Shown here: piece after piece, positions 1 to 10,333 of the stretch | Position numbering within the stretch: the first letter of the stretch is position 1 | Layout: every line of letters starts with the position of its first letter | NCBI GenBank assembly: GCA_964420835.1 | Contig: CAYQUO010000027.1 | Location: 1-32,060 of the forward strand | Direction: 5' to 3' | Source of the DNA: CAYQUO01 sp964420835 | GTDB lineage: Bacteria; Chloroflexota; Anaerolineae; Anaerolineales; Anaerolineaceae | Length of the DNA stretch: 32,060 nucleotides | Made by a program: the position numbers and the translations under genes | The notes under the pieces: model-generated | Told to the model about the DNA's origin: nothing | Databases searched by the model: none | Seen by the model: the letters and a program-made list of their open reading frames with translations, nothing else

Positions 1-1
1 T

Positions 2-52
2 AAAGAACAATGGATATTTCTGGCTCGAATTTACAGAAAAAAGGTTGCGTAA
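2..52 (+). CDS. 3' end of an upstream gene (partial)
   Basis: From position 2 a frame is open for 16 codons and ends at a TAA at 50-52. The ending reads KEQWIFLARIYRKKVA, which is plausible protein sequence. The stop lies 16 nt before the ATG of the next gene, and a Shine-Dalgarno-like AAAGGTGGG fits between them, as expected inside an operon. The product cannot be identified from so few residues. The other frame through this stretch is also open, so the call rests mainly on spacing. Confidence 0.35.
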   Translation, partial: KEQWIFLARIYRKKVA

Positions 53-68
53 TCTCAAAGGTGGGATT

Positions 69-3000
69 ATGAAATTGTTTTTATTTATCGAAAAACTATT
101 TCAAAAAGTTGTTTGTTTTTTCTTATCAATTCGAGAACATGATAATAGGAAAAAAAGAAACAAAGACAGAGCTGTTACAACTTTGATAGACGGCACTGAT
201 CGAGTTGAAGCTGAATCAAATATGGACGTACTGTCTGTATCAGAGGGAATTACAATAGAACAAGTAGGTGAGAAACGTGAATTACTGCCAATCGAGCAAG
301 AAGTAAGAACCGTAATTGAAAATAATAAACATGATCTTCAATTGACCGAACTTAATACAATCAAGAATACTACTGATCCATCAAACCCCATTTTACAGCC
401 AGGTGGTCCAAAAGATGGCGTAATTGCTGATGCCGAGGTAGTCAGGTTGAAAGGAGATGAACCAGATATTGGCGCTGATGATATAGACATAATAGAAGAT
501 GAAAACCAATTAATACAAACACAAATTAGCACGATTGCTAAGGAAATAAAAGAACCAGAACCACAACTGTACGATGAAATTGTCAAAGTCAAAGATGAGA
601 AGGTAGATAAAAAAGAATATCCAGATAAAGAAAACAACCTTGACGAGAATATGGATAAGAGTGGGGATGAAGCTGATAGTAAGAAAAGAAAAAACACGAA
701 TAGAAAAAAAATACTGAGCCCATTTAAACCAGAATTCATATTAATTGATAGTTTTGATGAAGAAGAACCAGATATTGATAAGTTTATCGAGAATCTGGAG
801 AGGGAAAATCTGGAGGAAATTTTTAATCTGAGAATGAAGAAACTTGAGAGGCGTTTCCAAAAAGCTTTGGAAAGGTATGAGTATATAGGCGAATTACCTG
901 TTTCTGAAAAGACTTATAAGCGGCTAATTGAGTATTTACGTATAAACGCCCGTAAAAACAGAAAAATTTACCCCCATTATTCATTGCCAGTTCTATTTTC
1001 TATTAGTATGGTTTTTTGCGCTCGCTATTCTGAAACTGAAGCTAGAGAATTCTGGAAACCGTATGCACAGGAGGTTTGGGGGTGTGAACCTTCTCAGTAT
1101 TTTCAGAATGTTTGCAGGCAGCTCTTTACGTATAGCCGTGAATATTTACGGGACACCCTGAATTTATCTTTCAATATTCATAATTATGGGGATGTTGTTC
1201 GCCCGGTTTACCAGCATGCTATTATTCCCGGTTATCTTCAGGATTCGTTTGCAGAATGGCTTATTAATAATTTTGAAATATTGCAGCAGTACCCGACTGA
1301 GCAGTTGCCATTTATTTTAAAAAACGAAAAGACACTTGACTACGTTCCTCTAAGATTGAGAAATTTTATTCGTAGTGAGGAAACAAAAGAAACAGCAGCG
1401 CGTCTGATAACTCGTATGTCAAATGCCATTCGGCTTTTTTATGAGACAGAACAAATAGAAGCAGTTGAATCGATAATGAGTTCTATTATTGAAGAATCGC
1501 TCTGGGAGTCTGTTTATAGAAGACTAAATATTGATCCGTCTCAAATTGCGAAATTACGCAAAATCACCCCTAAATTGGAATGGCTTTGGGATCTTGATCA
1601 CGATGATATTGTCCTCGAACTTTCCAGAATTCGATCTGATCAAGCTGATAAACCGGATAGTGTGACGTGGGCTGAAGGAGATGCACAGTATCTAAAAGGG
1701 AATAGAATTTTTATTATAGTTTACCCTTGGCCATCGCGATCGGGTGGTTGGGAAGTTGATCCCGTGAAAATTCCAATAGAAGGTTCATTGGATGGCAACA
1801 TTCTGGTTCTGTCCGAAAACTTTGACCTCGATAAGGATAAGCAAAGTCAGGATAGTCATATTATTTTTGAACGTGCTGTGCCATCATTGCGACAACCAAT
1901 TATTTATTTTCGCGTTATTCCTCAAAGCAATTTTGCTGCACGAAAGGAGCAAATTGATTCTGATGGCACTTGGATCATCGCTTCTTGTGAATCTATAAAA
2001 GTTATTGATAGCAGTGGAAATCAGGCTCATGCTGGTTTTCTAAACATGCCATCCTGCTTGCGTGAGTTCGGATTAACCAAGGTAGGCAAATATGATATTC
2101 AATTGCCGGTTACGCTATGTCACGGTAAAGAGGTTTTTAAATTTGATGGTCGTAAAGATCAATGGCAAATTATCCCAACCCTTTCTGGAGAAGAAAAAAT
2201 TGCAGGGTTGTCGACGGATATTCCTCCAATCTTTCGTTCACCACATGTTTTTTTTCAGTTTTCAATTGATCCTGATATCTACCCACTTCGACGAATCTGG
2301 TTATTAATTTATCGAAATGGGCAATTCATGCAATCAGTCCTATTATCAGACCTGATCAATCAGGGCAAAATGGTAATTAATGAACATCTTTGTAAGGTTA
2401 ATCTATTATCATTTCTTGCTCAACCTGGAACTTATAGCATTAACTTATTACATAATATAAAGGCTTTACTCGACAATCCGGTCCAGTTCTCCTGGTTACC
2501 AGAAGAAGTTAAGATCGCAGGTCCAATTCCTGATATTTGTTATTCTCCATGCAATCCACTTCAGGTTACTATCAATGGTATAACCTCAAAACAGGTGATA
2601 CCGATTCAGGATGAAAAAAGTAAAATCACCACCGATGATAATACTGTCAAGATTGAATGGAAAATAGTTAGAAATCCGAAATGTCGGTTTAATATTCAAT
2701 GGGAAGACTCGCTAATTCATTTCTGCTGGGATATTGACAGGGTTTCAGCTTGGATAGAAGGCAGCGATAAGAATCGGGTAACAGAGAGTCAGGAACAGGA
2801 TGTGGTGTTACAAGTTCGCGGTAAACCACGTGAACACTTTTTCTGGATTATAGATGGTACAAATGAGGAACGTCAAATTCAGTTAAATGCAAAGGGTGAA
2901 TTTAACGCAAAACTATTCGAAACTCAAGTGAGAGATATGCTTCTCGAGAATAATCGGGCAAAGTCTACCGTTTCAATAGCTATTCGCGGCTATACCTGGG

Positions 3001-4460
3001 AACTTTTTGATTACTATAAAAAACCGAAAGTAGAAATTACTCAAGTTAGCTATCAAAGACCTTTTTTAAAAGTCGTATTCACGCAAGAGCAGCAACTTCG
3101 CGGAACTTATATAATACAAGTCCGTTCAATGACGGATTATTCAAGACCGGAAGTTTTAAAAACCATTGAAACTCTTGAAGATCATTTTTCCTTTGAGATT
3201 GATTTAGGCCCTGGTAAATATCAGGTGGAAATTATTCTTGACGATACACTTGTTAGTTCATCCGCTATCTTCCAGATTGAGGAAGAAATTACTCCAACTT
3301 ATGAAACCGTTCAGATTATCAATGACTATGGGACTCCTGCATATCTTTTCCGAGTTTTAACGGCTACAAAGCAGGAAATACTCAGTCGGAGTTATGACGG
3401 ATTACCAATAACTGGCGCTGTTGAACAATTGCAACTGATCCACACACCGGAAGAATGGTTAAGTAATGAAAGTTGGGACGATGGTCTCAAACGTTTGTTG
3501 CCGTCCTGGGCCGTGTTAAAGTATCCACTGCGATTTATAACAAAAAATCACCAAAAAACATTGCGTGTCTTTCCAGAAAAGGCTGTTTATGGCGGGCGAG
3601 CAGGTAAGGGTTATATTGAGCTTAAGCTTGAAAGAGAGAGAATACGTGTTGCAGCTTCCTGGCGACCGGGGAGTACACTCGAATATTCTGAATTATGGAT
3701 GGGTATTTCTCAAACGCAAGACATTAAATTCTATAGTGAATTAGATCAGGATGATCTATGGCCTGCATATCAATGTAGAGACTGTGGCAAAATTGTTGGT
3801 TCAAGAAATGGAAGTTATCTCCAGTTGCCTCCCCATATTGTTCAATTACATTGGCATACACAAAATCGAAACATAAGAGAACAGTTTATTGACACGGTTT
3901 ATGGTCAACATATTGAGGTTAGCGTTAAACAATACCAAAACGAACCACTTCTACATGCTTACAAAGCAATGGAAGTGGTCTATAAGAATTATTTGCAACT
4001 CTTAATCGATGGAAAGATTAGACCGCTGCACGGAGACTTAGAACAACCGATTGATTTGTATAAGAACTCCGATTATGGTCTTGCAATCAGTGAGCTCTTT
4101 GAACATCTTCAACATCCAACCACTCAAAATATTCTGGAGTATTCGAATAAGCTCAGCCAGTTGGCTCAATATATTGAAGATAAGTCGGATGTTCCGGCGT
4201 TTGGTGCTGCACAAAGGTTAATGCGTTATGTAAATGAAACAGCTATTCCTTTATGTCTTCCAAATAATATTTTGTCTCTAACGATGGTACTAAGATTGAA
4301 GGCTAATCATCCAAATGTTTACCGTAATTTATTAAATGACCTTAATCTTTCTGAGGATATCTTAATAACACTTATAGAGTATGCGGCACAATGCTGCCCT
4401 AAATTGCATGAATGGTCAATTGCCTGGTCAGAACTTTTTTATGTTCATGCAATTTCGTAG
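69..4460 (+). CDS. Large protein of unknown function, putative defence-system partner of the DUF1998 helicase
   Basis: I do not recognise a named family. The ATG at 69 is preferred over an in-frame TTG at 45 because AAAGGTGGG lies just upstream; this gives 1463 residues. The N-terminus (about 1-22) is hydrophobic or amphipathic and is followed by a basic patch. Residues about 45-235 form a highly charged, acidic, low-complexity linker, probably disordered. Residues about 260-490 look alpha-helical and rich in aromatics. The remainder alternates beta-rich segments. A CRDCG motif at Cys1236/Cys1239, followed by a His-rich stretch, could bind zinc. The stop lies 14 nt before the helicase ATG, so the two are almost certainly co-transcribed and probably work together. 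By position it could correspond to the large uncharacterised partner (DruH) of Druantia type III, but I cannot show homology. The AT-rich composition matches the helicase and differs from the rest of the window. Confidence 0.75.
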   Translation: MKLFLFIEKLFQKVVCFFLSIREHDNRKKRNKDRAVTTLIDGTDRVEAESNMDVLSVSEGITIEQVGEKRELLPIEQEVRTVIENNKHDLQLTELNTIKNTTDPSNPILQPGGPKDGVIADAEVVRLKGDEPDIGADDIDIIEDENQLIQTQISTIAKEIKEPEPQLYDEIVKVKDEKVDKKEYPDKENNLDENMDKSGDEADSKKRKNTNRKKILSPFKPEFILIDSFDEEEPDIDKFIENLERENLEEIFNLRMKKLERRFQKALERYEYIGELPVSEKTYKRLIEYLRINARKNRKIYPHYSLPVLFSISMVFCARYSETEAREFWKPYAQEVWGCEPSQYFQNVCRQLFTYSREYLRDTLNLSFNIHNYGDVVRPVYQHAIIPGYLQDSFAEWLINNFEILQQYPTEQLPFILKNEKTLDYVPLRLRNFIRSEETKETAARLITRMSNAIRLFYETEQIEAVESIMSSIIEESLWESVYRRLNIDPSQIAKLRKITPKLEWLWDLDHDDIVLELSRIRSDQADKPDSVTWAEGDAQYLKGNRIFIIVYPWPSRSGGWEVDPVKIPIEGSLDGNILVLSENFDLDKDKQSQDSHIIFERAVPSLRQPIIYFRVIPQSNFAARKEQIDSDGTWIIASCESIKVIDSSGNQAHAGFLNMPSCLREFGLTKVGKYDIQLPVTLCHGKEVFKFDGRKDQWQIIPTLSGEEKIAGLSTDIPPIFRSPHVFFQFSIDPDIYPLRRIWLLIYRNGQFMQSVLLSDLINQGKMVINEHLCKVNLLSFLAQPGTYSINLLHNIKALLDNPVQFSWLPEEVKIAGPIPDICYSPCNPLQVTINGITSKQVIPIQDEKSKITTDDNTVKIEWKIVRNPKCRFNIQWEDSLIHFCWDIDRVSAWIEGSDKNRVTESQEQDVVLQVRGKPREHFFWIIDGTNEERQIQLNAKGEFNAKLFETQVRDMLLENNRAKSTVSIAIRGYTWELFDYYKKPKVEITQVSYQRPFLKVVFTQEQQLRGTYIIQVRSMTDYSRPEVLKTIETLEDHFSFEIDLGPGKYQVEIILDDTLVSSSAIFQIEEEITPTYETVQIINDYGTPAYLFRVLTATKQEILSRSYDGLPITGAVEQLQLIHTPEEWLSNESWDDGLKRLLPSWAVLKYPLRFITKNHQKTLRVFPEKAVYGGRAGKGYIELKLERERIRVAASWRPGSTLEYSELWMGISQTQDIKFYSELDQDDLWPAYQCRDCGKIVGSRNGSYLQLPPHIVQLHWHTQNRNIREQFIDTVYGQHIEVSVKQYQNEPLLHAYKAMEVVYKNYLQLLIDGKIRPLHGDLEQPIDLYKNSDYGLAISELFEHLQHPTTQNILEYSNKLSQLAQYIEDKSDVPAFGAAQRLMRYVNETAIPLCLPNNILSLTMVLRLKANHPNVYRNLLNDLNLSEDILITLIEYAAQCCPKLHEWSIAWSELFYVHAIS

Positions 4461-4474
4461 AAAGCGGGAAAACA

Positions 4475-7400
4475 ATGAATGTAATAAAAATAACACAGAT
4501 TCTTGAACAAGCCCTTGTAAACTATTTAATGACCACGTTTAACGCCAACAAAGATGGCAACGAACCTGAACTGGCGCAAAAAATTCGCGAAAGTTTTGAA
4601 TACCCCAAAGCTTTATTTACAGGACCTTTTCTTGAATTAATTTTTCCTTATACCCATGCTGATAGTCTTAAGGATTTATGTCAACAAAATGTGTTGTCAA
4701 AAAAACTTTTAGACTTATCGTGCTTTTCTCTTTCTGAACCAGAACCAATTTCTCTTGAAACCCCCCTTTATTCTCACCAGGCAAAAGCAATACGAAAGCT
4801 TTGTGTAGAAAATAGAAGTATTGTTATTTCTTCAGGCACGGGTAGTGGTAAAACGGAATGTTTTTCAATTCCGATAGTTAATGATTTGCTTGAGGATGAT
4901 ACACCTGGTGTACGTGCTCTGTTGGTTTATCCACTTAATGCTTTGGTGAATGATCAAATGGAACGCCTGCGGGTTATGTTAAGAAACACCCCAATTACTT
5001 TTGGGCGTTTTACCAGTGAGCTGCCTAATCAGGCACAGAGAGATGAGTATACACTGCCTAATGAAATTATCAGCCGAGATGAAATGCGTAAAGAGAGCAA
5101 GATTCCCCAGATTCTAATTACCAACTATGCCATGCTGGAGTACTTACTTCTCCGCCCCGAAGATTCTATCTTGTTTAATAGTGGGCTTTGGAAGTTTCTT
5201 GTCCTGGATGAAGCACATACCTATACTGGTGCGCAAGGGATTGAAGTTGCCATGCTTATTAGAAGGTTGAAACAGAGATTGGCAAAACAACCAGGAGATA
5301 TGCTCTGCATTGCTACCAGTGCCACCTTAATAAATGACAATCCATCGATTGCAGCTAATTTTGCCCAAAAATTATTCTGTGAAAACGTACAGGAAAATGA
5401 TGTGATCTTTGGCGATGAAGATAAGCATCACTTCTACCAATCTGACCAAGCCTCCGTATCAATACTGACAGAGGCTTACTTGCATTCAGATTTTGATAAG
5501 ATTCTTGAAGAAATACGAAAGACAAAACTCGATGAAAATGAGAGGGAAGAAGACAGCCCTGATGTTGAAAAAGCTGCTTTATGGATGCATGAAATTGGCA
5601 TTATCAATTCCGAAGACCTTGCGCTTGCAGACCAGTATCACGATAATCTATCGGGTTTTATGTTTACCGTTCTCTCACGCAATGTTGAATTATTAAAGTT
5701 AAGAGATTGGATAATTCTGCAAGATCAACCGGTTCTTTTTGAAGATGCTGCACACTTTATTTTCCCAACTCTTGACCAGCAGGATCGGATGAAAGCTCTT
5801 TATCGGTTAATTGAAATGGGTTCGATGGCACGTCCTGCATCTAACCGGTTACCATTGCTTCCGGCAAAATATCATATTTTTGCTCGCCCGCCGCAGGGAA
5901 TTTGGGCTTGTTTAAACCCGCGTTGTACGGGAAAAGACCCTGAGAGAAATACCAGCTGGTCTCGTTTATTTAGTAACCCTATAAATTTCTGCGAAAGCTG
6001 TGGCGCCCAAGTATATCCTATCCACCTTTGTCGTGATTGCGGACAGGTATATATTGCTGCTCATTACCAGCCTCATAGGAATGAATACAGCCCTGCCGTG
6101 GAACAATTACCGGAAGAAAAAGAAAAGCGTTATTTGACTTGGTCGCGCATCGAAGAAAATATTGTTTTAGCTGATAGTATGGAAATTGATGATGAGGAAG
6201 AGGAGACTCAGGAAACTTTATTTAATCTTCCAAGTTATCATCAGGATGAAGTTCAGCTTTGTTTGAACTGCGGAAAAATAACCACTTATTGTAATTGTCA
6301 AAGTCGCGTAGATTCTGTAACACTTTTTGATGTCCAACAAAGAGTTAGTAAACGTAGAAATGGGCAGCAAGTGGGACAGTTTATCCCGGTAACTGATTGG
6401 CGGGAATGCCCAAGATGTCGCAGTCGATCGAAAAGTGAGACGGAAATTGTTACTCCGATTACCGTTAGTGATACCGGACCTTTGGCTAATTTGACATATG
6501 AACTTTACCGCCAATTGCCCATTGCTGCTGACTCAAGAAGGAGATCACTTCCAGGGGAGGGGCGTAAACTGCTTACTTTTTACGACAGCCGACAAGGAGC
6601 AGCCCGGTTTGCAGCATTTTTACAAGATGTTTCTAATAAACAAAATTATCGTCATATTATCCCCTTAGCGATTGAACAATGCCTCCAACCTGATGAATGG
6701 GGAGCAAATGATACCGCACCGGACCTGATTACTTTGAGCAAAAAAAGTGGTGAAATTGCTTGGGAAAAAGGTATTATTCGAAGTGACCCAGAATCAGAGT
6801 ATTGGCGATCTGTTCCAGTATACAGCGACCAACAAAAAAAAGATGTGGCAATTTGGATGGCGCGAATAATATTAGGCGAATTTACAACCGGACGCAGAAG
6901 CAGACAGTCACTGGAGTCAATGGGTTTGGTAGGGGTAACTTATTTCCAAAAAAATCAACTGCCGGATTTTGCATGTTTGGGTGAAAAGATAGGTTTATCC
7001 ACCGATCAAACTTGGGTGCTGGTTGAACACTTATTAGATGACCTTCGATTTAGAAAAGCAATAAAATTGCCAAGCGGTATCCAGGCTGATGACCCTGAGT
7101 TTGGAACAAACAAGGGCAATCCGCGCCTTATTCGCCAGGACCAACCAAATAAAGGAGAAAGTTGCTGGATTGGGAGAACTTCAAGACAATTCAGACGACA
7201 ATATATCCAACAAGTCTTGAAATCTAATCACCTCGATGCTTCTGATGAAAGTGTAAAAAGAACGCTTACCGCAATATGGGATTGGATGATTTGTGAAGTT
7301 AAAGGTTTGTTTGTTGGTTCGGCAGCAAATGGATATCAAATTGATTTCAACAGTTTGTTTTTTGATACACGCCAACGATGGTACCGATGCAGGAAGTGTC

Positions 7401-8626
7401 AGCGTTTGTCTTATCGAGGAACTTCGTTGCCTTGCCCCTACCCTCGCTGTGGCGGAGAGATTGAAGAGATTGATATTGCTTCTACTCAGAATCAGAATTA
7501 TTTTTACAATCTTTTTAAGCAACCGTTAATACCAATTCGTATTGAAGAACACACAGCCCAACTGGATTCTGATAAAGGAAAGGAATATCAGGACTATTTT
7601 AAAAAAGGTTATATCAACATTTTAAGCTGTTCAACGACTTTTGAGATGGGTATTGACCTGGGAGATCTGCAGGCAGTAGCTATGAGTAATGTCCCGCCAA
7701 CAGTGGCTAACTATCGTCAGCGAGCGGGGCGCGCTGGCCGCCGTACGAGTGGGACAGCCTTTATTTTAACCTGGGCTTCAGATCGACCTCACGATCAAGC
7801 ATATTATGATGCTCCAATTGAAATTATTAGTGGTAGGGTAACTGTTCCAAATATCATGCTGGAAAACGAGTTAATCCTACGCAGGCATATAAATGCAATT
7901 TTGTTTAGCCAATTTCTTCGGTATAGAAAGCGGCATGGTATTGATGTTGAAAAGCTTACCTTCTGTGGGGATTTTTTTGATAACAACCTATCTGAAAAAC
8001 CACATTATGCTTTTTTGCACGAGTGGGTCGAGAATGATCGTGAAGAAATTACATGCCAACTGCAAGAATATGCTCATTTACTGCCTGAAAACTTGAAGTC
8101 ACTAGTTGATAATGGCGTTGATCATTTCTTAATCGAATTACAAAGGTTAAATGATGAGCATTATCAACCTATTACACATTATTATCGAGAACAGATTCAG
8201 CAGCTTGTAGATCAACTTCGAAATACAGCATTGGATTCGCAGACAAGTCAAGTGATAGAAAGCCAACAAAAATATTATAGGAATTTGCTGGACCGGATGA
8301 GGGGATCAAGAGAGAGGAGATCAGGGTATTTAATTAATTATTTGAGTAATAATGGAATCTTACCAAGTTACTCATTCCCGCTTCATACTATTGAGCTTTT
8401 CCTTCCCAAAGATGGAAAGATGAATGAGCATTTGCGTTTGGAGCGCGATTTGCGCCTGGCTATAAGTGAATATGCACCGGGGTCAGAAATTGTAGCCGAT
8501 AAAAAAATCTGGCGTAGTCAACGTCCAATTTTCTGGAAAGACACCCCAAAAATACTGGAATATCGAATCTGTAAATACTGCCATCATTTAGAAATTAGCC
8601 ATGATGCCGGGGTATCACTGCCTTAA
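4475..8626 (+). CDS. DEAH-box superfamily 2 helicase with zinc knuckles (DruE/DISARM-like), ended early by an in-frame TAA
   Basis: Starting at the ATG 14 nt after the upstream stop, this encodes 1383 residues. The open frame extends upstream to 4412, but that overlaps the previous gene. Visible motifs are Walker A GTGSGKT (121-127), DEAH (245-248), SAT (282-284), a TTFEMGIDLGD motif V region and QRAGRAGRR motif VI from Gln1082. Between the two RecA lobes lie several cysteine pairs (CESCG, CRDCG, CLNCGK, CPRC) and a CRKC/CPYPRC cluster, typical of large DUF1998-linked helicases. Such proteins (DruE of Druantia, DrmA/DrmB of DISARM, DpdJ) are ATP-dependent nucleic-acid translocases in anti-phage defence; this role is inferred here from architecture. 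Translation stops at TAA 8624-8626, just after the CKYC half of a zinc ribbon. The same frame continues downstream, so this is the N-terminal part of a split or truncated gene of about 1952 residues. Confidence 0.85.
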   Translation: MNVIKITQILEQALVNYLMTTFNANKDGNEPELAQKIRESFEYPKALFTGPFLELIFPYTHADSLKDLCQQNVLSKKLLDLSCFSLSEPEPISLETPLYSHQAKAIRKLCVENRSIVISSGTGSGKTECFSIPIVNDLLEDDTPGVRALLVYPLNALVNDQMERLRVMLRNTPITFGRFTSELPNQAQRDEYTLPNEIISRDEMRKESKIPQILITNYAMLEYLLLRPEDSILFNSGLWKFLVLDEAHTYTGAQGIEVAMLIRRLKQRLAKQPGDMLCIATSATLINDNPSIAANFAQKLFCENVQENDVIFGDEDKHHFYQSDQASVSILTEAYLHSDFDKILEEIRKTKLDENEREEDSPDVEKAALWMHEIGIINSEDLALADQYHDNLSGFMFTVLSRNVELLKLRDWIILQDQPVLFEDAAHFIFPTLDQQDRMKALYRLIEMGSMARPASNRLPLLPAKYHIFARPPQGIWACLNPRCTGKDPERNTSWSRLFSNPINFCESCGAQVYPIHLCRDCGQVYIAAHYQPHRNEYSPAVEQLPEEKEKRYLTWSRIEENIVLADSMEIDDEEEETQETLFNLPSYHQDEVQLCLNCGKITTYCNCQSRVDSVTLFDVQQRVSKRRNGQQVGQFIPVTDWRECPRCRSRSKSETEIVTPITVSDTGPLANLTYELYRQLPIAADSRRRSLPGEGRKLLTFYDSRQGAARFAAFLQDVSNKQNYRHIIPLAIEQCLQPDEWGANDTAPDLITLSKKSGEIAWEKGIIRSDPESEYWRSVPVYSDQQKKDVAIWMARIILGEFTTGRRSRQSLESMGLVGVTYFQKNQLPDFACLGEKIGLSTDQTWVLVEHLLDDLRFRKAIKLPSGIQADDPEFGTNKGNPRLIRQDQPNKGESCWIGRTSRQFRRQYIQQVLKSNHLDASDESVKRTLTAIWDWMICEVKGLFVGSAANGYQIDFNSLFFDTRQRWYRCRKCQRLSYRGTSLPCPYPRCGGEIEEIDIASTQNQNYFYNLFKQPLIPIRIEEHTAQLDSDKGKEYQDYFKKGYINILSCSTTFEMGIDLGDLQAVAMSNVPPTVANYRQRAGRAGRRTSGTAFILTWASDRPHDQAYYDAPIEIISGRVTVPNIMLENELILRRHINAILFSQFLRYRKRHGIDVEKLTFCGDFFDNNLSEKPHYAFLHEWVENDREEITCQLQEYAHLLPENLKSLVDNGVDHFLIELQRLNDEHYQPITHYYREQIQQLVDQLRNTALDSQTSQVIESQQKYYRNLLDRMRGSRERRSGYLINYLSNNGILPSYSFPLHTIELFLPKDGKMNEHLRLERDLRLAISEYAPGSEIVADKKIWRSQRPIFWKDTPKILEYRICKYCHHLEISHDAGVSLP

Positions 8627-10333
8627 ACAGAAGAGGTTTGCCCAATTTGTCACGAGCCTTGGGGACGGACCGTCATACGAAAATTTGTTGAACCAGATGG
8701 TTTTGTAGCCGACCCGAAGAGCGGAAAACCAGCTAAACAGTATGTTAATATTGAACCCAATCAAATGCGCTCTGCATTAATACCCGAACAAAACCTGGAG
8801 GAAGAAGAGTATAGCAAGACTATTCATACTGCCTACAACCAAAAGGGAAAACTGTTATATGTTAATGAAGGTAAGTATGGCAGGGGGTTTGAATTTCCTG
8901 TACAAGCTTTTGCACTGCTTTCAGAGAATGGACAAAGAGAGAAGTTGTCTCTGGGGCATATTCAAACTACGAATACGCTTCATATACGGTTTTCAGCGAA
9001 TGAATATATTCAGATACCCTCACCAAATGATCAGTCTTTCTGGCTCTCTTTGCTTTATGCCATCATTCATGGGGCTAGTCATAGTTTGCAGATTGAGCGC
9101 CGTGATATCGATGGTGTGTTATTCCCGCGAAGTTCAGCGGTTTCGTGGGAACAAACGATTGTTCTTTATGATAACGTCCCTGGCGGGGCTGGTCATGTAA
9201 AAAATATTCGAGAGAACCTGATTGTAGTTTTGGAGGAAGCACGACGAATTTTGAATTGTAATGACTGCGCGCCAGATACGAGCTGCTATCATTGTTTGCG
9301 TGATTATAATAATCAGTTTTTCCATCAAGATTTGAAGCGAGAGTCTGCGTTGAAGTTTCTAGATTTATTGATTTCCGACTTAAAACCACTTGAAATAGGT
9401 GTTCCAGGGGCTGTCAGAATTGTCGCTCCAGATCTAGCTAACTGGCTGTTAGAGAAAATTAGATATACAAAACAATCGATTGCAATTGCTGTTCCAAAAC
9501 TAGATTTGCGTCATCCAATGGGAGAAAATTATACTTGGCTGGATACGTTCGGAGATCTACTCAATAAAGGGTGTGAAGTGAGTTTATACCTTCAAGACCT
9601 ACCAGAGCCCACACCAGAAGGATATATGCTGGCTGCTCATTTACAGGTTTTGATGGATAAAGGCATTAAAGTATTTAAAACAACACGGCTTCCGGACTGG
9701 CAGATAGTAATTGACCGTGATTTAGAACCTAGAATTATTGGTAGTGAAGTAATAACGGAACCGATCGTACTTGAAGATCAAATTGGTGCTAAGCACTTGT
9801 TATCTACGACTCATACTGAGGCTGTAAAAGATCTAGCAAATGAATTGGACAGGTTGCCAAAAACAATTATAAAGAAAGCTGAATTAGATCGACCGTCAAA
9901 TATCAAGGTGCTTGATCTTCGGGCTGCTGCTAAATCAGATATTACGGAACAAAAACTTTTTAGTAAACTCTTTGTCGAACCCTGTGAGAAATTATTGGTG
10001 AATGATCCATATCTCTATAACCAAGAATTAATTATTAACCGGTTGGGAGCTTACCTAGCGATGGCTGCTCAGCATAATACCTTGAAGGAGGTTATTGTTT
10101 ATACAAAAAAAGATCAGAATTGTGGCGAGCAAGATAAGGCTGAACAAGCATTAAATAAAAAATATCATGGAATAATCAGGTTTAAATACACTCCTGAGCA
10201 TGACCGCTTTATTACAATAACTCGAGTTAATGGAAAGCAGGCTAGGATAATCTTCGGTAGAGGACTTGATTTTATTCAACCGGATGGTTCTATTAGGCCC
10301 ACCTATATTGTTATTCAAGATCCTATAGAATAA
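8627..10333 (+). pseudogene. C-terminal part of the same helicase: DUF1998 module plus phospholipase-D-fold (MIT_C-like) domain, separated by a premature stop
   Basis: This frame is the same as that of the helicase and is open for 569 codons after the TAA. Its first residues, TEEVCPICHEPWGR, supply the missing CPIC half of the zinc ribbon begun by CKYC upstream. A four-cysteine cluster at 9257-9295 (CNDC, then CYHCLRDYNNQ) is the DUF1998 signature. The last 170 or so residues contain DPYLYNQ, EHDRF (His codon at 10199) and GRGLDF, resembling the PLD-like domain at the C-terminus of MIT-domain proteins. The first in-frame ATG is 8765, without an obvious ribosome binding site, so independent translation looks unlikely. 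The section is otherwise undamaged, which fits a recent nonsense mutation, a sequencing error or readthrough. Loss of this half would remove the DUF1998 and PLD functions. Confidence 0.8.

Noticed and set aside
8600..8770. Frameshift between two helicase genes
   Set aside because: Codon positions before the TAA at 8624-8626 and in the downstream open frame have the same phase, so a single nonsense codon is sufficient.
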